A DNA stretch of 14,231 nt from an uncultured Peptoniphilus sp. (GCA_947254665.1 CAMYEJ010000015.1:1-14231); one strand, 5' to 3'; shown: positions 1 to 7,732, counted from the first letter of the stretch. Translations and numbers: made by a program. The notes: generated from the letters alone by a model not told the origin.

Positions 1-26
1 CCCAATGCCTTTGTCATTTAAATTAT

Positions 27-479
27 TTAATTATAATCCTTTAGAGCCTTTCTGATTCTCATATCTGAATCTCTCTTTGCAATTGCATCCCTCTTGTCAT
101 AGAGTTTCTTACCTCTTGCAAGGGCGATCTCAAGTTTTACTCTTCCCCTCACCAGGTACGCCTTTAGCGGCACGATGGTAAATCCTTTTTGATCTACGTC
201 TCTTGCAAGTTTTCTAATCTCTGCCTTGTTAAGTAGGAGTTTTCTCCGTCTAAGAGGGTCCACATTGAATATATTTCCCATTTCATATGGACTTATATGC
301 ATCCCTTCAACGAATACTTCTCCATCTTTGATTTCAACGTAGGCATCTTTTAAATTGCACTTGCCTCTTCTAAGTGATTTGACTTCTGTACCTACTAACA
401 CGATGCCCGCTTCGTAAGATTTCTCTATGAAAAAGTCATGCCTTGCCTTTCTATTGGTCGCAAGTACCTTCTCTTCCAT
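27..479 (-). CDS. smpB: SsrA (tmRNA)-binding protein SmpB
   Basis: SmpB binds tmRNA and brings it to ribosomes stalled on broken mRNAs, where trans-translation tags the nascent peptide and frees the ribosome. The 150-residue product has the usual family length and the hallmark segments in order: [10 protein letters not shown] at residues 9-18, [11 protein letters not shown] at about 31-41, the GMHISPY turn near 60-66, [20 protein letters not shown] at about 111-130, and a basic C-terminal tail ending [10 protein letters not shown], which in the family folds into the decoding site. The start codon is preceded by GGAG at 487-490 with 7 nt spacing. That ribosome binding site lies inside the end of rnr and the two genes overlap by 29 bp, so translation is probably coupled. 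The rnr-smpB pairing is common and fits function, because RNase R degrades the messages released by trans-translation. The tmRNA gene is not visible in the 26 bases left of the stop. Identification is very secure. Confidence 0.98.
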   Translation of the reverse strand: MEEKVLATNRKARHDFFIEKSYEAGIVLVGTEVKSLRRGKCNLKDAYVEIKDGEVFVEGMHISPYEMGNIFNVDPLRRRKLLLNKAEIRKLARDVDQKGFTIVPLKAYLVRGRVKLEIALARGKKLYDKRDAIAKRDSDMRIRKALKDYN

Positions 480-2568
480 CTATATTCTCCAATTCAAAAT
501 CAATCTCCCCAGTAGTTATATTTGAATTAACTACCACTACATTCACCATATCTCCCATGCTGTACACTTCTTCTCTATCATTTGCTACGGCGGTGTAGTT
601 ATTTTCGTCCATTTCGTAGAATCCATCCATGGTTTTGTATGGAACTAAACCTTCTACCAAGTTTTCAAGTTGCACAAACATTCCAAACGAAGTGATGGAT
701 ACGATTATTCCGCTATATTTTTCGCCAATCCTGTCCTTCATATATTCAGCCATCTTCACAGATTCAACTTTTCTTTCGCAGGCTTGGGCAACTCTTTCCA
801 TCTTGGAAGTCTGTTCTGCAACTATGTGAGATAGTTCATCATAGTATTCAATCTTCTTCCTGCTTAGTAGTCCGGTTAGGTTTGCCTTTATAATTCTATG
901 AATAAATAGATCCGCATACCTTCTAATCGGTGATGTGAAATGTGAATAATACTTAGATGCTAGACCGAAGTGGATATCATTTATTTCTGAGTATCTCGCC
1001 TTTTGTAGAGATCTTAGAAGCAGTGTGGATACGAATAATTCTTCCGATGTTCCCTTCACCTTGTCTATGATATTTCTAAATTCCACAGGGCGTAGCTCCC
1101 TAAAATTATTGATGCTAAGTCCAAGATGTCTGATTGCAGAATTTAATCTCTCCACATCTTCTTCGTCAGGTTCTTCGTGAATTCTATATAGAAACGGAAG
1201 TTCCAACCAATAGTATTCTTCGGCTACGGTTTCGTTGGCACAAATCATAAATTCCTCTATGATTTTATTTCCAATTCTTCTATCCTTAACCAAAATATCT
1301 ATTGGCACTCCATTATCATCTGTTATGATTTCTGGTTCTTTAAAATCAAAATCTATGGAGCCTCTGTCATATCTCTTCTTCATGAGAATTTCTGCAAGCT
1401 CTTTTGCCATGTCTAGTGAATCATACAGACCTTCAAGACTAGGGTGTTTCTTCCCTTCTTCTAGGTAGTCGGACACATTATCATAGACGAGCCTTCTCTT
1501 GGATTTTATAAATGACTCTTCGATTTTATGTTCTACAACTTTGCCCTTCTTATCTATTTCCATAAACACTGAAAGGGTAAGTCTAACTACTCCTTCATTT
1601 AATGAACAGATTCCATTGGATAGTTCCTTTGGAAGCATCGGATAAACCTTGTCTTGAAGATAGTAGGAATTTCCTCTTTTGAATGCTTCTTTGTCCAGGT
1701 AGGAGTCCTCTTTTACATATTGACTTACATCTGCAATATGGACTCCCAAAAGATAATTATCTCCCACTTTTTTCAAAGAAATTGCATCGTCGAAGTCCTT
1801 CGAATCTGCTCCGTCAATGGTGTAGATTACCATGTCCGTCAAATCATGTCTGCCTTCAAGTTGCTTTTCAGTCGGTTCCTCTGGCATGTACTTCGCTTCA
1901 TTTGAAACTTTTTTCGGAAATGAAGTAGGAATATCGAAGCTCTTGGCAATGGATTCTATATCCACGTATGGATCTTCTGGAAATCCTAGGATTTCTACTA
2001 TTTCTCCCTCAGGCTTTCTACCATTTTCTGCCCATTTCTTGATCTTTGCAACTACCTTTTGTCCATCTTCTGCACCATTTATATCTTCTCCTCTGATAAA
2101 TATATCGGTGCCCACCTTTTTATCGTCAGGAACGACAAATCCAAAATCTTTTGAACTTTGGAAGGTGCCGACGAACTTAGTAGCATTTCTCTTTATAATT
2201 CTAAGGATTTTTCCTTCACGCTTTTCTCCAGAACTTACCTTGTCTATCTTTACAAGTACAGTATCCTTGTTGACGGTAGAACCCATGAATTCCGATGGAA
2301 TAAATACATCTTCTCCGTCATTCATAAGTAGAAATCCAAATCCCTTTTCATTCTTTGAAATCTCTCCCACCGCGTAAGAAATATTGTCTATGGCGTGGAT
2401 CCTTTCCTTACGGTCCACATAGATTTTCCCATCCCTGTTCATATTTTCCAAAGTCTTTATAAATGGACCTCTGCTGTACTTGTCCACTTCAAATGCCTTT
2501 AGGATGGTCTTTATGGTTACAACTTTGTTCGAATTTATATATTTTAAAATCGCATCTTCAATCATCAT
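451..2568 (-). CDS. rnr: Ribonuclease R (RNB-family 3'-5' exoribonuclease)
   Basis: A processive 3'-5' exoribonuclease that degrades structured RNA and, with SmpB/tmRNA, non-stop mRNAs. The 705-residue protein shows the full RNase R order: a short N-terminal winged-helix-like region (about 1-60), two OB/cold-shock domains (about 64-125 and 130-195; [15 protein letters not shown] and [17 protein letters not shown]), the RNB catalytic domain (about 240-590) and a C-terminal S1 domain (about 617-695; [22 protein letters not shown]). The catalytic acidic cluster is intact in [15 protein letters not shown] (D252, D258, D260, D261). The long Lys-rich tail of E. coli RNase R is absent. Two ATGs lie in tandem; the first (2568) overlaps the ddl stop as ATGA and is 7 nt from a GGAG at 2576-2579, so it is preferred. 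The 3' end runs 29 bp into smpB. It belongs to the six-gene minus-strand unit. Confidence 0.97.
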   Translation of the reverse strand: MMIEDAILKYINSNKVVTIKTILKAFEVDKYSRGPFIKTLENMNRDGKIYVDRKERIHAIDNISYAVGEISKNEKGFGFLLMNDGEDVFIPSEFMGSTVNKDTVLVKIDKVSSGEKREGKILRIIKRNATKFVGTFQSSKDFGFVVPDDKKVGTDIFIRGEDINGAEDGQKVVAKIKKWAENGRKPEGEIVEILGFPEDPYVDIESIAKSFDIPTSFPKKVSNEAKYMPEEPTEKQLEGRHDLTDMVIYTIDGADSKDFDDAISLKKVGDNYLLGVHIADVSQYVKEDSYLDKEAFKRGNSYYLQDKVYPMLPKELSNGICSLNEGVVRLTLSVFMEIDKKGKVVEHKIEESFIKSKRRLVYDNVSDYLEEGKKHPSLEGLYDSLDMAKELAEILMKKRYDRGSIDFDFKEPEIITDDNGVPIDILVKDRRIGNKIIEEFMICANETVAEEYYWLELPFLYRIHEEPDEEDVERLNSAIRHLGLSINNFRELRPVEFRNIIDKVKGTSEELFVSTLLLRSLQKARYSEINDIHFGLASKYYSHFTSPIRRYADLFIHRIIKANLTGLLSRKKIEYYDELSHIVAEQTSKMERVAQACERKVESVKMAEYMKDRIGEKYSGIIVSITSFGMFVQLENLVEGLVPYKTMDGFYEMDENNYTAVANDREEVYSMGDMVNVVVVNSNITTGEIDFELENIDGREGTCDQ

Positions 2569-3740
2569 AGTTTAGCTCCATAACTGGTGCTATTAAATAG
2601 ATCTGTGTCGTAGGAATATATATTTTTTTCAAATTCTTTGCTTCTTCTGAATGCTAGATCAATCTGTCTATCTATAAGTTCTTTAAATGAAATTCCCATC
2701 GGTTCAAATAGGTAAAAAGCAATTGAACCTGGTAGGGTATTGATTTCATTTACATACACTTTTTCATTTTCATCTACTAGGAAGTCGATTCTCGCAACTC
2801 CCATTGCATCTATACTTCTAAATGCAAGCTTTGCAAGTCTTTTAACTTCTTCTGTCATCTCATCAGGAATATTGGCAGGTAGATTCTTTTTTTGATTCTT
2901 CATACCCACGCTCTTAGATCCTTTGCCACCGCTTTTGTACTTGTCATCATAGGTTAAGAAATCTTCCCAGGTAATTGGTTCTTCTGTAAGAGAAGCTTGT
3001 AGATCATCTTCGTATCCCAAGACTGCACAGTTTATTTCTCTAGGTTTTTCTACAGATTTTTCAACGATGATCTTTCTGTCGTAGTGCATAGCAACTTCTA
3101 CAGCTTCTTTTAGTTCAGCTTCGTTCTTTGCCTTTGAAATCCCAACGGATGAACCTAGATTTGCAGGTTTTACAAATACTGGGTAGCCAATCTTTTCTGC
3201 TTCTGCCTTCACATCGTCAAATTTATAGAAATCTCTGTAAAAATAGAAGTAATCTGTCATAGGAATATTTTGTGATTTAAATACATCCTTCATGATTACC
3301 TTGTCCATTCCCACTGCTGCAGCGTTAACTGCGCAACCTGTATAAGGAATACCGATAAATTGCAAGATTCCTTGCACTGCACCGTCTTCTCCAAAAGTTC
3401 CATGAAGTGCTACAAACACTGCATCAATCTTTGCAAACACAACTGTGCCAGAAGTCTTCTTAGAGAAGAGACCTCCTCCTTGTTCTTCCTCTGTATATAG
3501 GTTGAAATCTCCCCTTACAGGTTTGAAAAATACTTCCTTTGCATCTTCAAGTTTATTTCTCTTTATATTTCCAAAATTTTTTATTGCATCTCCGGATAAG
3601 AATTTACCTTCCTTTGTAACTAGTACAGGAATTGGATTGTACTTAGTCTTATCCATATTTTCTACAACTTGCATCCCAGTTATGACAGACACTTCGTGTT
3701 CAACTGAGACTCCTCCAAATAATACTGCTATATTCTTCAT
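2565..3740 (-). CDS. ddl: D-alanine--D-alanine ligase
   Basis: An ATP-grasp ligase that makes the D-Ala-D-Ala dipeptide for peptidoglycan stems. I take the ATG at 3740 (391 aa) because AGGAG at 3745-3749 is just upstream and the protein then begins MKNIAVLFGG, as the family does; the frame is open 36 nt further upstream, inside murF. Visible motifs are GGVSVEHEVS (9-18), ALHGTFGEDGAVQG (111-124), VKPANLGSSVGIS (190-202), YDDKY (264-268), GVARIDF with R317, and NEINTLPG (331-338) carrying metal ligands E332 and N334. Two oddities: the loop after Y268 is long and rich in Gly/Lys/Ser (about 269-287), and the residue matching the active-site Ser281 of E. coli DdlB falls on Tyr343 (segment GSIAFYLFEP). 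The NTLPG motif occurs in both Ddl and Van ligases, but KY at 267-268 favours a normal D-Ala-D-Ala enzyme. It starts 1 nt after the murF-like stop and overlaps rnr as ATGA. Confidence 0.93.
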   Translation of the reverse strand: MKNIAVLFGGVSVEHEVSVITGMQVVENMDKTKYNPIPVLVTKEGKFLSGDAIKNFGNIKRNKLEDAKEVFFKPVRGDFNLYTEEEQGGGLFSKKTSGTVVFAKIDAVFVALHGTFGEDGAVQGILQFIGIPYTGCAVNAAAVGMDKVIMKDVFKSQNIPMTDYFYFYRDFYKFDDVKAEAEKIGYPVFVKPANLGSSVGISKAKNEAELKEAVEVAMHYDRKIIVEKSVEKPREINCAVLGYEDDLQASLTEEPITWEDFLTYDDKYKSGGKGSKSVGMKNQKKNLPANIPDEMTEEVKRLAKLAFRSIDAMGVARIDFLVDENEKVYVNEINTLPGSIAFYLFEPMGISFKELIDRQIDLAFRRSKEFEKNIYSYDTDLFNSTSYGAKL

Positions 3741-3741
3741 A

Positions 3742-5274
3742 TTACTCCTCATAACTATCAGGTAGATCATTTTCAAATAGCACCACGTCCCTAGGCGCTG
3801 TAATCTTGCCTAGCTCAGTAGTTGCATCGTTTAAACTTCTAACAGAGATGATCCTACCTTCATCAAATTCACTCTCCAACAGTCCGCGTCTAATCGGCTC
3901 TGTCCTCTTTATACCTACTAAAATTGCATAGTCACATACCTTTGCAATCTCTTTACCAACTTTATAATTTTCTTCCTCTTCCATTTCTCCAAGCTCAACC
4001 ATGCCAGGAGTTACGATGATCTTCTTACCATCTTTGAACTGTGATAGAACCTTAAGAGCTGCCCTAAATCCAACTGGGTTTGAGTTAAATGCATCGTCTA
4101 TAACGATGACCCCACCTTGTCCTTCAATTAGATTAAGTCTGTGTTCCACGCTCTCGATCTTTTCGATTCTATCCTTTACTTCTTCAAGGCTCATTCCAAG
4201 TTCCATTCCTATTGCAACAGAAGCTAGCAAGTTTTGCACAGAATGTTCCCCGAGAAGTTTGGTAGTACATTCGATGGATCCCTTTTCCTTAGAAACGAGT
4301 GTGAATGTGCTTCCCCTTTCGGAAACTTCGATGTCCTTTGCATAGTAGTCAAGCTTCATAAAGTCCTTGGTACCGTACCTTATAGTCTTTTTCGTCGTCT
4401 TGTCCGCCAGTTCTCTCACATACTTATTGTCGTAGTTAAAGATTGCGGTTCCATTTTCATCCAGGTCTTCAATAAGCTCGTACTTGGTCTTCATTATGTT
4501 TTCAATGGTCTTATACATCTGCATATGTGTCGGACCTATTGCAGTTATAACTCCGATATCTGGTTGCACAAGACTTGCAACTTCGTGAATCTCACCAGGT
4601 TTGTATGCTCCAAGTTCCGCCAAGAAAATCTCCCTAGAACTATCTAGCTCGTTATTTATAACTTTGGAAAGTCCCATAGGTGTGTTGTAAGAAGACGGAG
4701 TGTTTTGCACTCTGAATTTCTCATCAAGCATGGTGCTTGTGAAGAATTTTACAGAAGTCTTCCCAAAAGATCCGGTAATTCCTATGACCTTTAGCCCAGA
4801 TTCAGCTTTAAGTCTTCTGATTTTTTCTTGGGCGCTGGTGTAAAATCCCATGTTGATCTTCTTCTCCTTTGGAAGATTTATTGCATTTGCAATTATCATC
4901 ATCTGCGGTTGGAAAAATAGTGCTATAAGTAAAAATATAATCCCTGCATAGATTGTGATTCTGTAATTTGTAAAGCACAAAATCGCAAGTATCACAACTG
5001 TTACGAGACCTCTGTAAATATTCAAATAGGTTGCAAGAAGCCTCTTTGCCCTGTCAGTCATAACAAGCGGAGTCTTGGAATCCGTCTTTTCGTTCACAGG
5101 ACTGTATGCCTTAGAAAAATTATTTTTAATCCAATCTCTATATTTATTGTTGTCGTATTCATTTAGCTGAATTATATTCAAATGGTACTTCGCCTTTGCG
5201 GTGACAAGCACCCTCCAAGCTATATAAGCCAAAAGGTACACAACAAATTCTATAATTAACTTTGTCTTATCCAT
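3742..5274 (-). CDS. murF: Membrane-anchored Mur ligase, MurF-like
   Basis: A Mur ligase-family enzyme, most likely adding D-Ala-D-Ala to the UDP-MurNAc-tripeptide (MurF step). The ATP loop GITGSFGKTS is at residues 166-175. It is followed by NTPSSYNTPMG (192-202), AELGAYKPGEI (220-230), AIGPTHMQMY (246-255) with the family His, the KYELIEDL region carrying the usually carbamylated Lys (about 265), HRLNLI (379-384), IDDAFNSNPVGF (393-404) and VTPGMVELGEM (422-432). These match MurF rather than MurC, D or E. The N-terminus is unusual: instead of the soluble uridine-binding domain there are three hydrophobic segments (about 7-25, 89-105 and 108-132) around a polar stretch, so the enzyme is probably anchored in the membrane. 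ATG at 5274 is chosen over TTG at 5277 because AGGAG at 5281-5285 gives 6 nt rather than 3 nt spacing. It overlaps the hydrolase by 8 bp and ends 1 nt before ddl, which makes its substrate, supporting the MurF role. Confidence 0.85.
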   Translation of the reverse strand: MDKTKLIIEFVVYLLAYIAWRVLVTAKAKYHLNIIQLNEYDNNKYRDWIKNNFSKAYSPVNEKTDSKTPLVMTDRAKRLLATYLNIYRGLVTVVILAILCFTNYRITIYAGIIFLLIALFFQPQMMIIANAINLPKEKKINMGFYTSAQEKIRRLKAESGLKVIGITGSFGKTSVKFFTSTMLDEKFRVQNTPSSYNTPMGLSKVINNELDSSREIFLAELGAYKPGEIHEVASLVQPDIGVITAIGPTHMQMYKTIENIMKTKYELIEDLDENGTAIFNYDNKYVRELADKTTKKTIRYGTKDFMKLDYYAKDIEVSERGSTFTLVSKEKGSIECTTKLLGEHSVQNLLASVAIGMELGMSLEEVKDRIEKIESVEHRLNLIEGQGGVIVIDDAFNSNPVGFRAALKVLSQFKDGKKIIVTPGMVELGEMEEEENYKVGKEIAKVCDYAILVGIKRTEPIRRGLLESEFDEGRIISVRSLNDATTELGKITAPRDVVLFENDLPDSYEE

Positions 5275-6037
5275 CAATATCTCCTAAATACGAATTTATA
5301 ACGGCACAGAAGGTACCGTAATCATCCAAATAACTGTAGTGGCCTCCGTTTAGCACCACCAAGCCGGAATTTTTAATCTTGCTTTCAAAAATCTTACCCA
5401 TGTAGACCGGGGTGGCGTCGTCCCTCTCACCCCAGATGAGGAGAGTATCTGAATTTATCTTCGAAAACTCATCCTCCGTCGATTCATTTACCACCTTTAC
5501 AAAGGTCGATCTCATGATGCCAGAAGTATCTCTGTAATCATCGGAGCCAAATTTCTTGTAAAATTTTTCAAGTGAATCCTTTTTCCAAAAAAATAATAGT
5601 TTGTACATATTTTTAAGAAATTTAAAAGAATAAACCTTAAAATAGTAGCTCATCTTTCTCTTCGGAAGGACACCGGAAGCGTCTACAAGGACGAGTTTCT
5701 CAACCATATCCTCATGCTTTGGAGCAAAACAAGTTAATGTCTTACCACCGAAGGAATGCCCGATAAATATTGCTCTATCAATCTCAAATTCCTTTAAGAC
5801 CTTCAGCAAAAAATCCGAATAGTCATATGTGGACCACACACCCGTCGGCTCATCGCTATCTCCAAAACCTGGAGCATCATATGCAAGAAATGGGCGTCCA
5901 GAAATGGAATTTACAATGGGCATAATCGACTCGATATTTGCGCCCCATCCGTGAAGAATCACAACAGGTATGCCATCGCCTTCTCTGCGTATGTAGGCGG
6001 TCTTAATACCATCTATAATCTTAAAATCTTTTTTCAT
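5267..6037 (-). CDS. Alpha/beta-hydrolase fold protein
   Basis: A 256-residue alpha/beta hydrolase with an apparently complete catalytic set: oxyanion-hole HGWG (29-32), nucleophile elbow GHSFGG with Ser95, acid Asp206 in WGERDDATP, and His233 in GGHYSYL. The family covers esterases, lipases, C-C hydrolases and peptidases, and the substrate cannot be read from sequence. A lid region with basic and aromatic residues (about 124-165) has the run MYKLLFFWKKD, which might lie against the membrane. No signal peptide is visible, so it is probably cytoplasmic. The ATG overlaps the upstream stop as ATGA, with AGGA at 6044-6047 placed 6 nt ahead. The 3' end overlaps the Mur ligase by 8 bp, which implies coupled translation and suggests a role linked to cell-wall precursors. 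That functional link is inference. Confidence 0.85.
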   Translation of the reverse strand: MKKDFKIIDGIKTAYIRREGDGIPVVILHGWGANIESIMPIVNSISGRPFLAYDAPGFGDSDEPTGVWSTYDYSDFLLKVLKEFEIDRAIFIGHSFGGKTLTCFAPKHEDMVEKLVLVDASGVLPKRKMSYYFKVYSFKFLKNMYKLLFFWKKDSLEKFYKKFGSDDYRDTSGIMRSTFVKVVNESTEDEFSKINSDTLLIWGERDDATPVYMGKIFESKIKNSGLVVLNGGHYSYLDDYGTFCAVINSYLGDIDG

Positions 6038-6429
6038 TTCAGATCCTTTTCATCAATATAGATATAGTTTTCTCTTTCTTCTTTAGTAGGCTCAGAGATA
6101 TTTCCACTGTAAGCATCGTCAAATCTCTGACTGTCTACATTTCCAATCTTTAGAGAAAGTTCCAAGGCATGAAGGCGTGCGGTAGCCTCGTCAATCTTTT
6201 CGATATAATCACCATAGAGGATATCTACATCTTCCTTCTTCGCATCATAAGCCCTCTTGCCAAGGTCCTTGTAAAGATTGTCAAGTGCCCTAGATTGTTT
6301 CAAAATTTCCAATCTAATAGATGCATTTTCTTTTATGTCCTGAGATTTAAGTTTAATCACTCTCTTCGCCTCAGTTAGTTGTCTATTTAAATTTTCAAAA
6401 TTAATTTTTAAATCATCTAATAAACTCAT
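6034..6429 (-). CDS. Small coiled-coil protein of unknown function
   Basis: A 131-residue, highly charged protein that I do not recognise. Residues 1-100 look almost wholly helical with heptad-like spacing of Leu/Ile (LLDDLKINFENLNRQL, then IKLKSQDIKEN, then LEILKQSRALDNLYKDLGKRAY), consistent with a coiled coil. The tail (about 101-131) is acidic and polar and ends YIYIDEKDLK. There are no cysteines, no membrane segment and no signal peptide. The start could be TTG at 6432 or ATG at 6429; AGAGGTG at 6434-6440 fits the ATG better, giving 6 nt from AGAGG. It is the first gene of the six-gene minus-strand unit and directly follows a TATAAT promoter. Its stop overlaps the hydrolase start as ATGA. 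A structural or adaptor role near envelope enzymes is possible, but nothing in the sequence proves it. Confidence 0.8.
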   Translation of the reverse strand: MSLLDDLKINFENLNRQLTEAKRVIKLKSQDIKENASIRLEILKQSRALDNLYKDLGKRAYDAKKEDVDILYGDYIEKIDEATARLHALELSLKIGNVDSQRFDDAYSGNISEPTKEERENYIYIDEKDLK

Positions 6430-6445
6430 CAAACACCTCTAGACT

Positions 6446-6474
6446 ATTATATCAAACTTATTAATATTTTTAAA
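6446..6474 (-). promoter_or_regulatory. Promoter of the six-gene minus-strand unit
   Basis: On the minus strand a perfect -10 TATAAT lies at 6451-6446. Seventeen bases upstream is TTTAAA (6474-6469), a 4/6 match to the -35 consensus. Transcription would start about 10 nt before the AGAGGTG ribosome binding site of the coiled-coil gene. No other convincing promoter is visible further into the unit, where the genes overlap or abut. Confidence 0.6.
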
Positions 6475-6490
6475 TTTATCTTGCATTGGG

Positions 6491-6510
6491 TATAAATAAA
6501 CCGAGGTGAG
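6491..6510 (+). promoter_or_regulatory. Possible -10 element and ribosome binding site of the glutaredoxin gene
   Basis: TATAAA at 6491-6496 could serve as the -10; the matching -35 position (6468-6473, TTTTAA) is poor. GAGGTGAG at 6503-6510 is a strong Shine-Dalgarno with GAGG 7 nt from the ATG at 6514. The ribosome binding site is secure, the promoter weakly supported. If the -10 is right, the leader is only about 10 nt. Confidence 0.4.
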
Positions 6511-6513
6511 AAC

Positions 6514-6756
6514 ATGAATAAATTTACACTATATGTAGGTACAATATGTCCTTACTGCAAACGAGTAGAAAGATTTATCGAAGACAATGGCATAAAAGGT
6601 GTAGAAATTAAAAACATCGATACCGACCCAGAAGCAAGAGACCATCTTATCCAATTCGGTGGCAAAAGACAAGTACCTTGCCTAATGTACGATGACACAT
6701 ATCTCTATGAATCATTAGATATAATAAACTATCTAAAAGAACATGGAGAAAGATAA
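6514..6756 (+). CDS. Glutaredoxin-like protein (CPYC)
   Basis: An 80-residue thioredoxin-fold protein of typical short glutaredoxin length. It opens with a beta strand (KFTLYVG), then the classical dithiol site CPYC (C12, C15), a helix, NIDTDPEARDHLI, the cis-proline turn QVPCL (P55) and YESLDIINYLKEH, which resembles the usual ES-DI-YL ending of glutaredoxins and GST N-terminal domains. It should reduce disulfides or glutathione mixed disulfides in the cytoplasm. An extra cysteine (C56) follows the cis-Pro. It is the only plus-strand gene here, divergent from the coiled-coil gene across 84 bp and followed by its own terminator, so it is probably monocistronic. Whether the cell makes glutathione is not shown; a different low-molecular-weight thiol or a protein partner is possible. 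Confidence 0.92.
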   Translation: MNKFTLYVGTICPYCKRVERFIEDNGIKGVEIKNIDTDPEARDHLIQFGGKRQVPCLMYDDTYLYESLDIINYLKEHGER

Positions 6757-6785
6757 TACATTGGAAATTAGAGAAAAAATAAATT

Positions 6786-6817
6786 TAGCCTTGGAAACAA
6801 GGCTATTTTTATTTTTT
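6786..6817 (+). terminator. Intrinsic terminator after the glutaredoxin gene
   Basis: An 8-bp perfect stem, TAGCCTTG (6786-6793) and CAAGGCTA (6798-6805), closes a GAAA tetraloop and is followed by a T-rich tract (TTTTTATTTTTT). An A-rich stretch to the left (from about 6774) could extend the pairing. Confidence 0.9.
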
Positions 6818-6819
6818 GG

Positions 6820-7006
6820 TTAAATTCGATACTACATTCTCTTAAATTAGCCGTAAGGCGTACGACAGCATAAACTCCTATTCACACCTGTAGCGGAAGC
6901 AACCTGCTTCCATTAAACTTTATTACTACATTCTCTCAACTCAGCCGTTAGGCGTACGACAACATAAACTCCTATTCACACCCGTAGCGGAACCTTCTAG
7001 GTTCCA
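6820..7006. repeat. Tandem 93-bp repeat, module A (two copies)
   Basis: Two adjacent units (6820-6912 and 6913-7006) share the order TTAAA, TACTACATTCTCT, GGCGTACGACA, CATAAACTCCTATTCACAC, GTAGCGGAA, and each ends in a small hairpin. The hairpins differ: GGAAGCA/TGCTTCC in the first and GGAACCT/AGGTTCC in the second, so pairing is kept while sequence changes. A third, more diverged copy lies at about 10903-10992 in the other repeat cluster. No open reading frame is conserved between copies. Confidence 0.85.
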
Positions 7007-7011
7007 CAGCC

Positions 7012-7137
7012 GAGCAGTCGAATTCTACAAATCAGCCTTCATTATATTCGGCTTCTTTGGAACTCTTTACACGAGACCTGCTACGAAATCAAAGATTTCA
7101 GCTAGGGCTTCGAAGGATCTGACCTATATTTAACCTA
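7012..7137. repeat. Repeat module B, copy 1
   Basis: About 125 bp beginning GCAGTCGAATTCTAC and ending CTTCGAAGGATCTGACC plus a short AT-rich tail. The core carries TCTTTGGAACTCTTT, GAGACCTGC and a small hairpin GAAATC-AAA-GATTTC. It joins the end of module A directly and lacks the CCCTGAG left end seen in the other copies. It is clearly related to copies at 7179, 10631 and 11153. Confidence 0.8.
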
Positions 7138-7178
7138 TCTATTCCAAAAAAATATAATAAAATACATACCCAACTGTC

Positions 7179-7418
7179 GTCACCCTGAGAGGCAGTCGAG
7201 TTCTGCAAATCAGCCTCATTACATTCGGCTTCTTTGGAACTCTTTGCACGAGACCTGCAACAAAATCAAAGATTTCGGCTAGGACTTCGAAGGATCTGAC
7301 CTATATTTAACCTAACCTTGGCATCTTTTTTTTTAAAAACTACTTTCCAACTGCAGTCACCCTGAGCGAACGAAGTGAGTCGAATGGGTATAAGCTGTAT
7401 TTAATCAAGTCTATGCAA
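7179..7418. repeat. Repeat modules B and C, copy 2; contains the left 188-bp direct repeat
   Basis: Module B (7179-7320) starts GTCACCCTGAGAGGCAGTCG and ends CTTCGAAGGATCTGACC. It runs into module C (7349-7418: CAACTGCAGTCACCCTGAG, then GTCGAATGGGTATAAGC, then ATCAAGTCTATGCAA). Positions 7231-7418 match 10686-10872 in direct orientation with only about four differences by eye: AG/GA swapped after GGCT, a C/A change before the T-run and a one-base length change after it. No coding potential is evident. Confidence 0.85.
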
Positions 7419-7495
7419 GTGAATTCATCCACGCTGACCCCACCAGGGTTATACCCGTTCGACTCGGAAATAATTTTCCTCACTCAGGGTGACTG
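7354..7495. repeat. Large inverted repeat linking modules C and D
   Basis: The outer arms CAGTCACCCTGAG (7354-7366) and CTCAGGGTGACTG (7483-7495) are perfect 13-bp complements. The inner arms TCGAATGGGTATAA (7380-7393) and TTATACCCGTTCGA (7449-7462) pair with one mismatch. The loop is 55 nt. This could extrude as a cruciform or fold as RNA. Confidence 0.75.
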
Positions 7496-7704
7496 TATCC
7501 CTTTAGTTCTTACTTGCAGTACCTCTCGGCTGTGGAAGCAAAATCCTTCCGCTACAAAAGATTAAACAATCATCCAAACATGACCCCATTAGGGTTATAC
7601 CCGTTCGATTCGAAAATAATTTTCCTCGCTCAGGGTGACTGTATCCCTTTGTTCTTACTTGTATAGCCTCTCGGCTGTGGAAGCAAAATCCTTCCGCTAC
7701 AAAA
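7435..7704. repeat. Tandem repeat, module D (two copies, about 146-bp period)
   Basis: Copies at 7435-7559 and 7581-7704 share TGACCCCA, GGGTTATACCCGTTCGA, AATAATTTTCCTC, CTCAGGGTGACTGTATCC, CTCTCGGCTGTGGAAGC and AAAATCCTTCCGCTACAAAA, and differ at only about ten positions. Module D contains the reverse complement of module C ends (CTCAGGGTGACTG, TATACCC) and of the CACAGCCGAG and GTAGCGGAAG pieces of module A, so it is an inverted composite. The internal palindrome around AAATAATTT adds a further hairpin. Confidence 0.85.
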
Positions 7705-7732
7705 TAATAACCATACATACTTTGGTTTCACA

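Noticed and set aside
1832..2377. Plus-strand open frame of 181 codons opposite rnr, and a 192-codon one opposite dnaX at 9230-9808
   Set aside because: They are antisense shadows of secure genes, rich in Ser/Phe/Leu as expected from the complement of Glu/Lys/Asp codons, and have no Shine-Dalgarno.
2565..3740. A vancomycin-resistance D-Lac or D-Ser ligase
   Set aside because: The NTLPG motif alone is not diagnostic; Y268 in KY and the setting with murF and no vanHXY or vanRS genes favour a housekeeping ligase.
7012..7704. A CRISPR array
   Set aside because: Repeats are of different lengths, in both orientations and unevenly spaced, with no regular spacers and no cas genes.
7503..7718. A 71-codon minus-strand open frame in the repeat cluster
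   Set aside because: It lies wholly in module D repeats, has no ribosome binding site, and the frame is not kept between the two copies.
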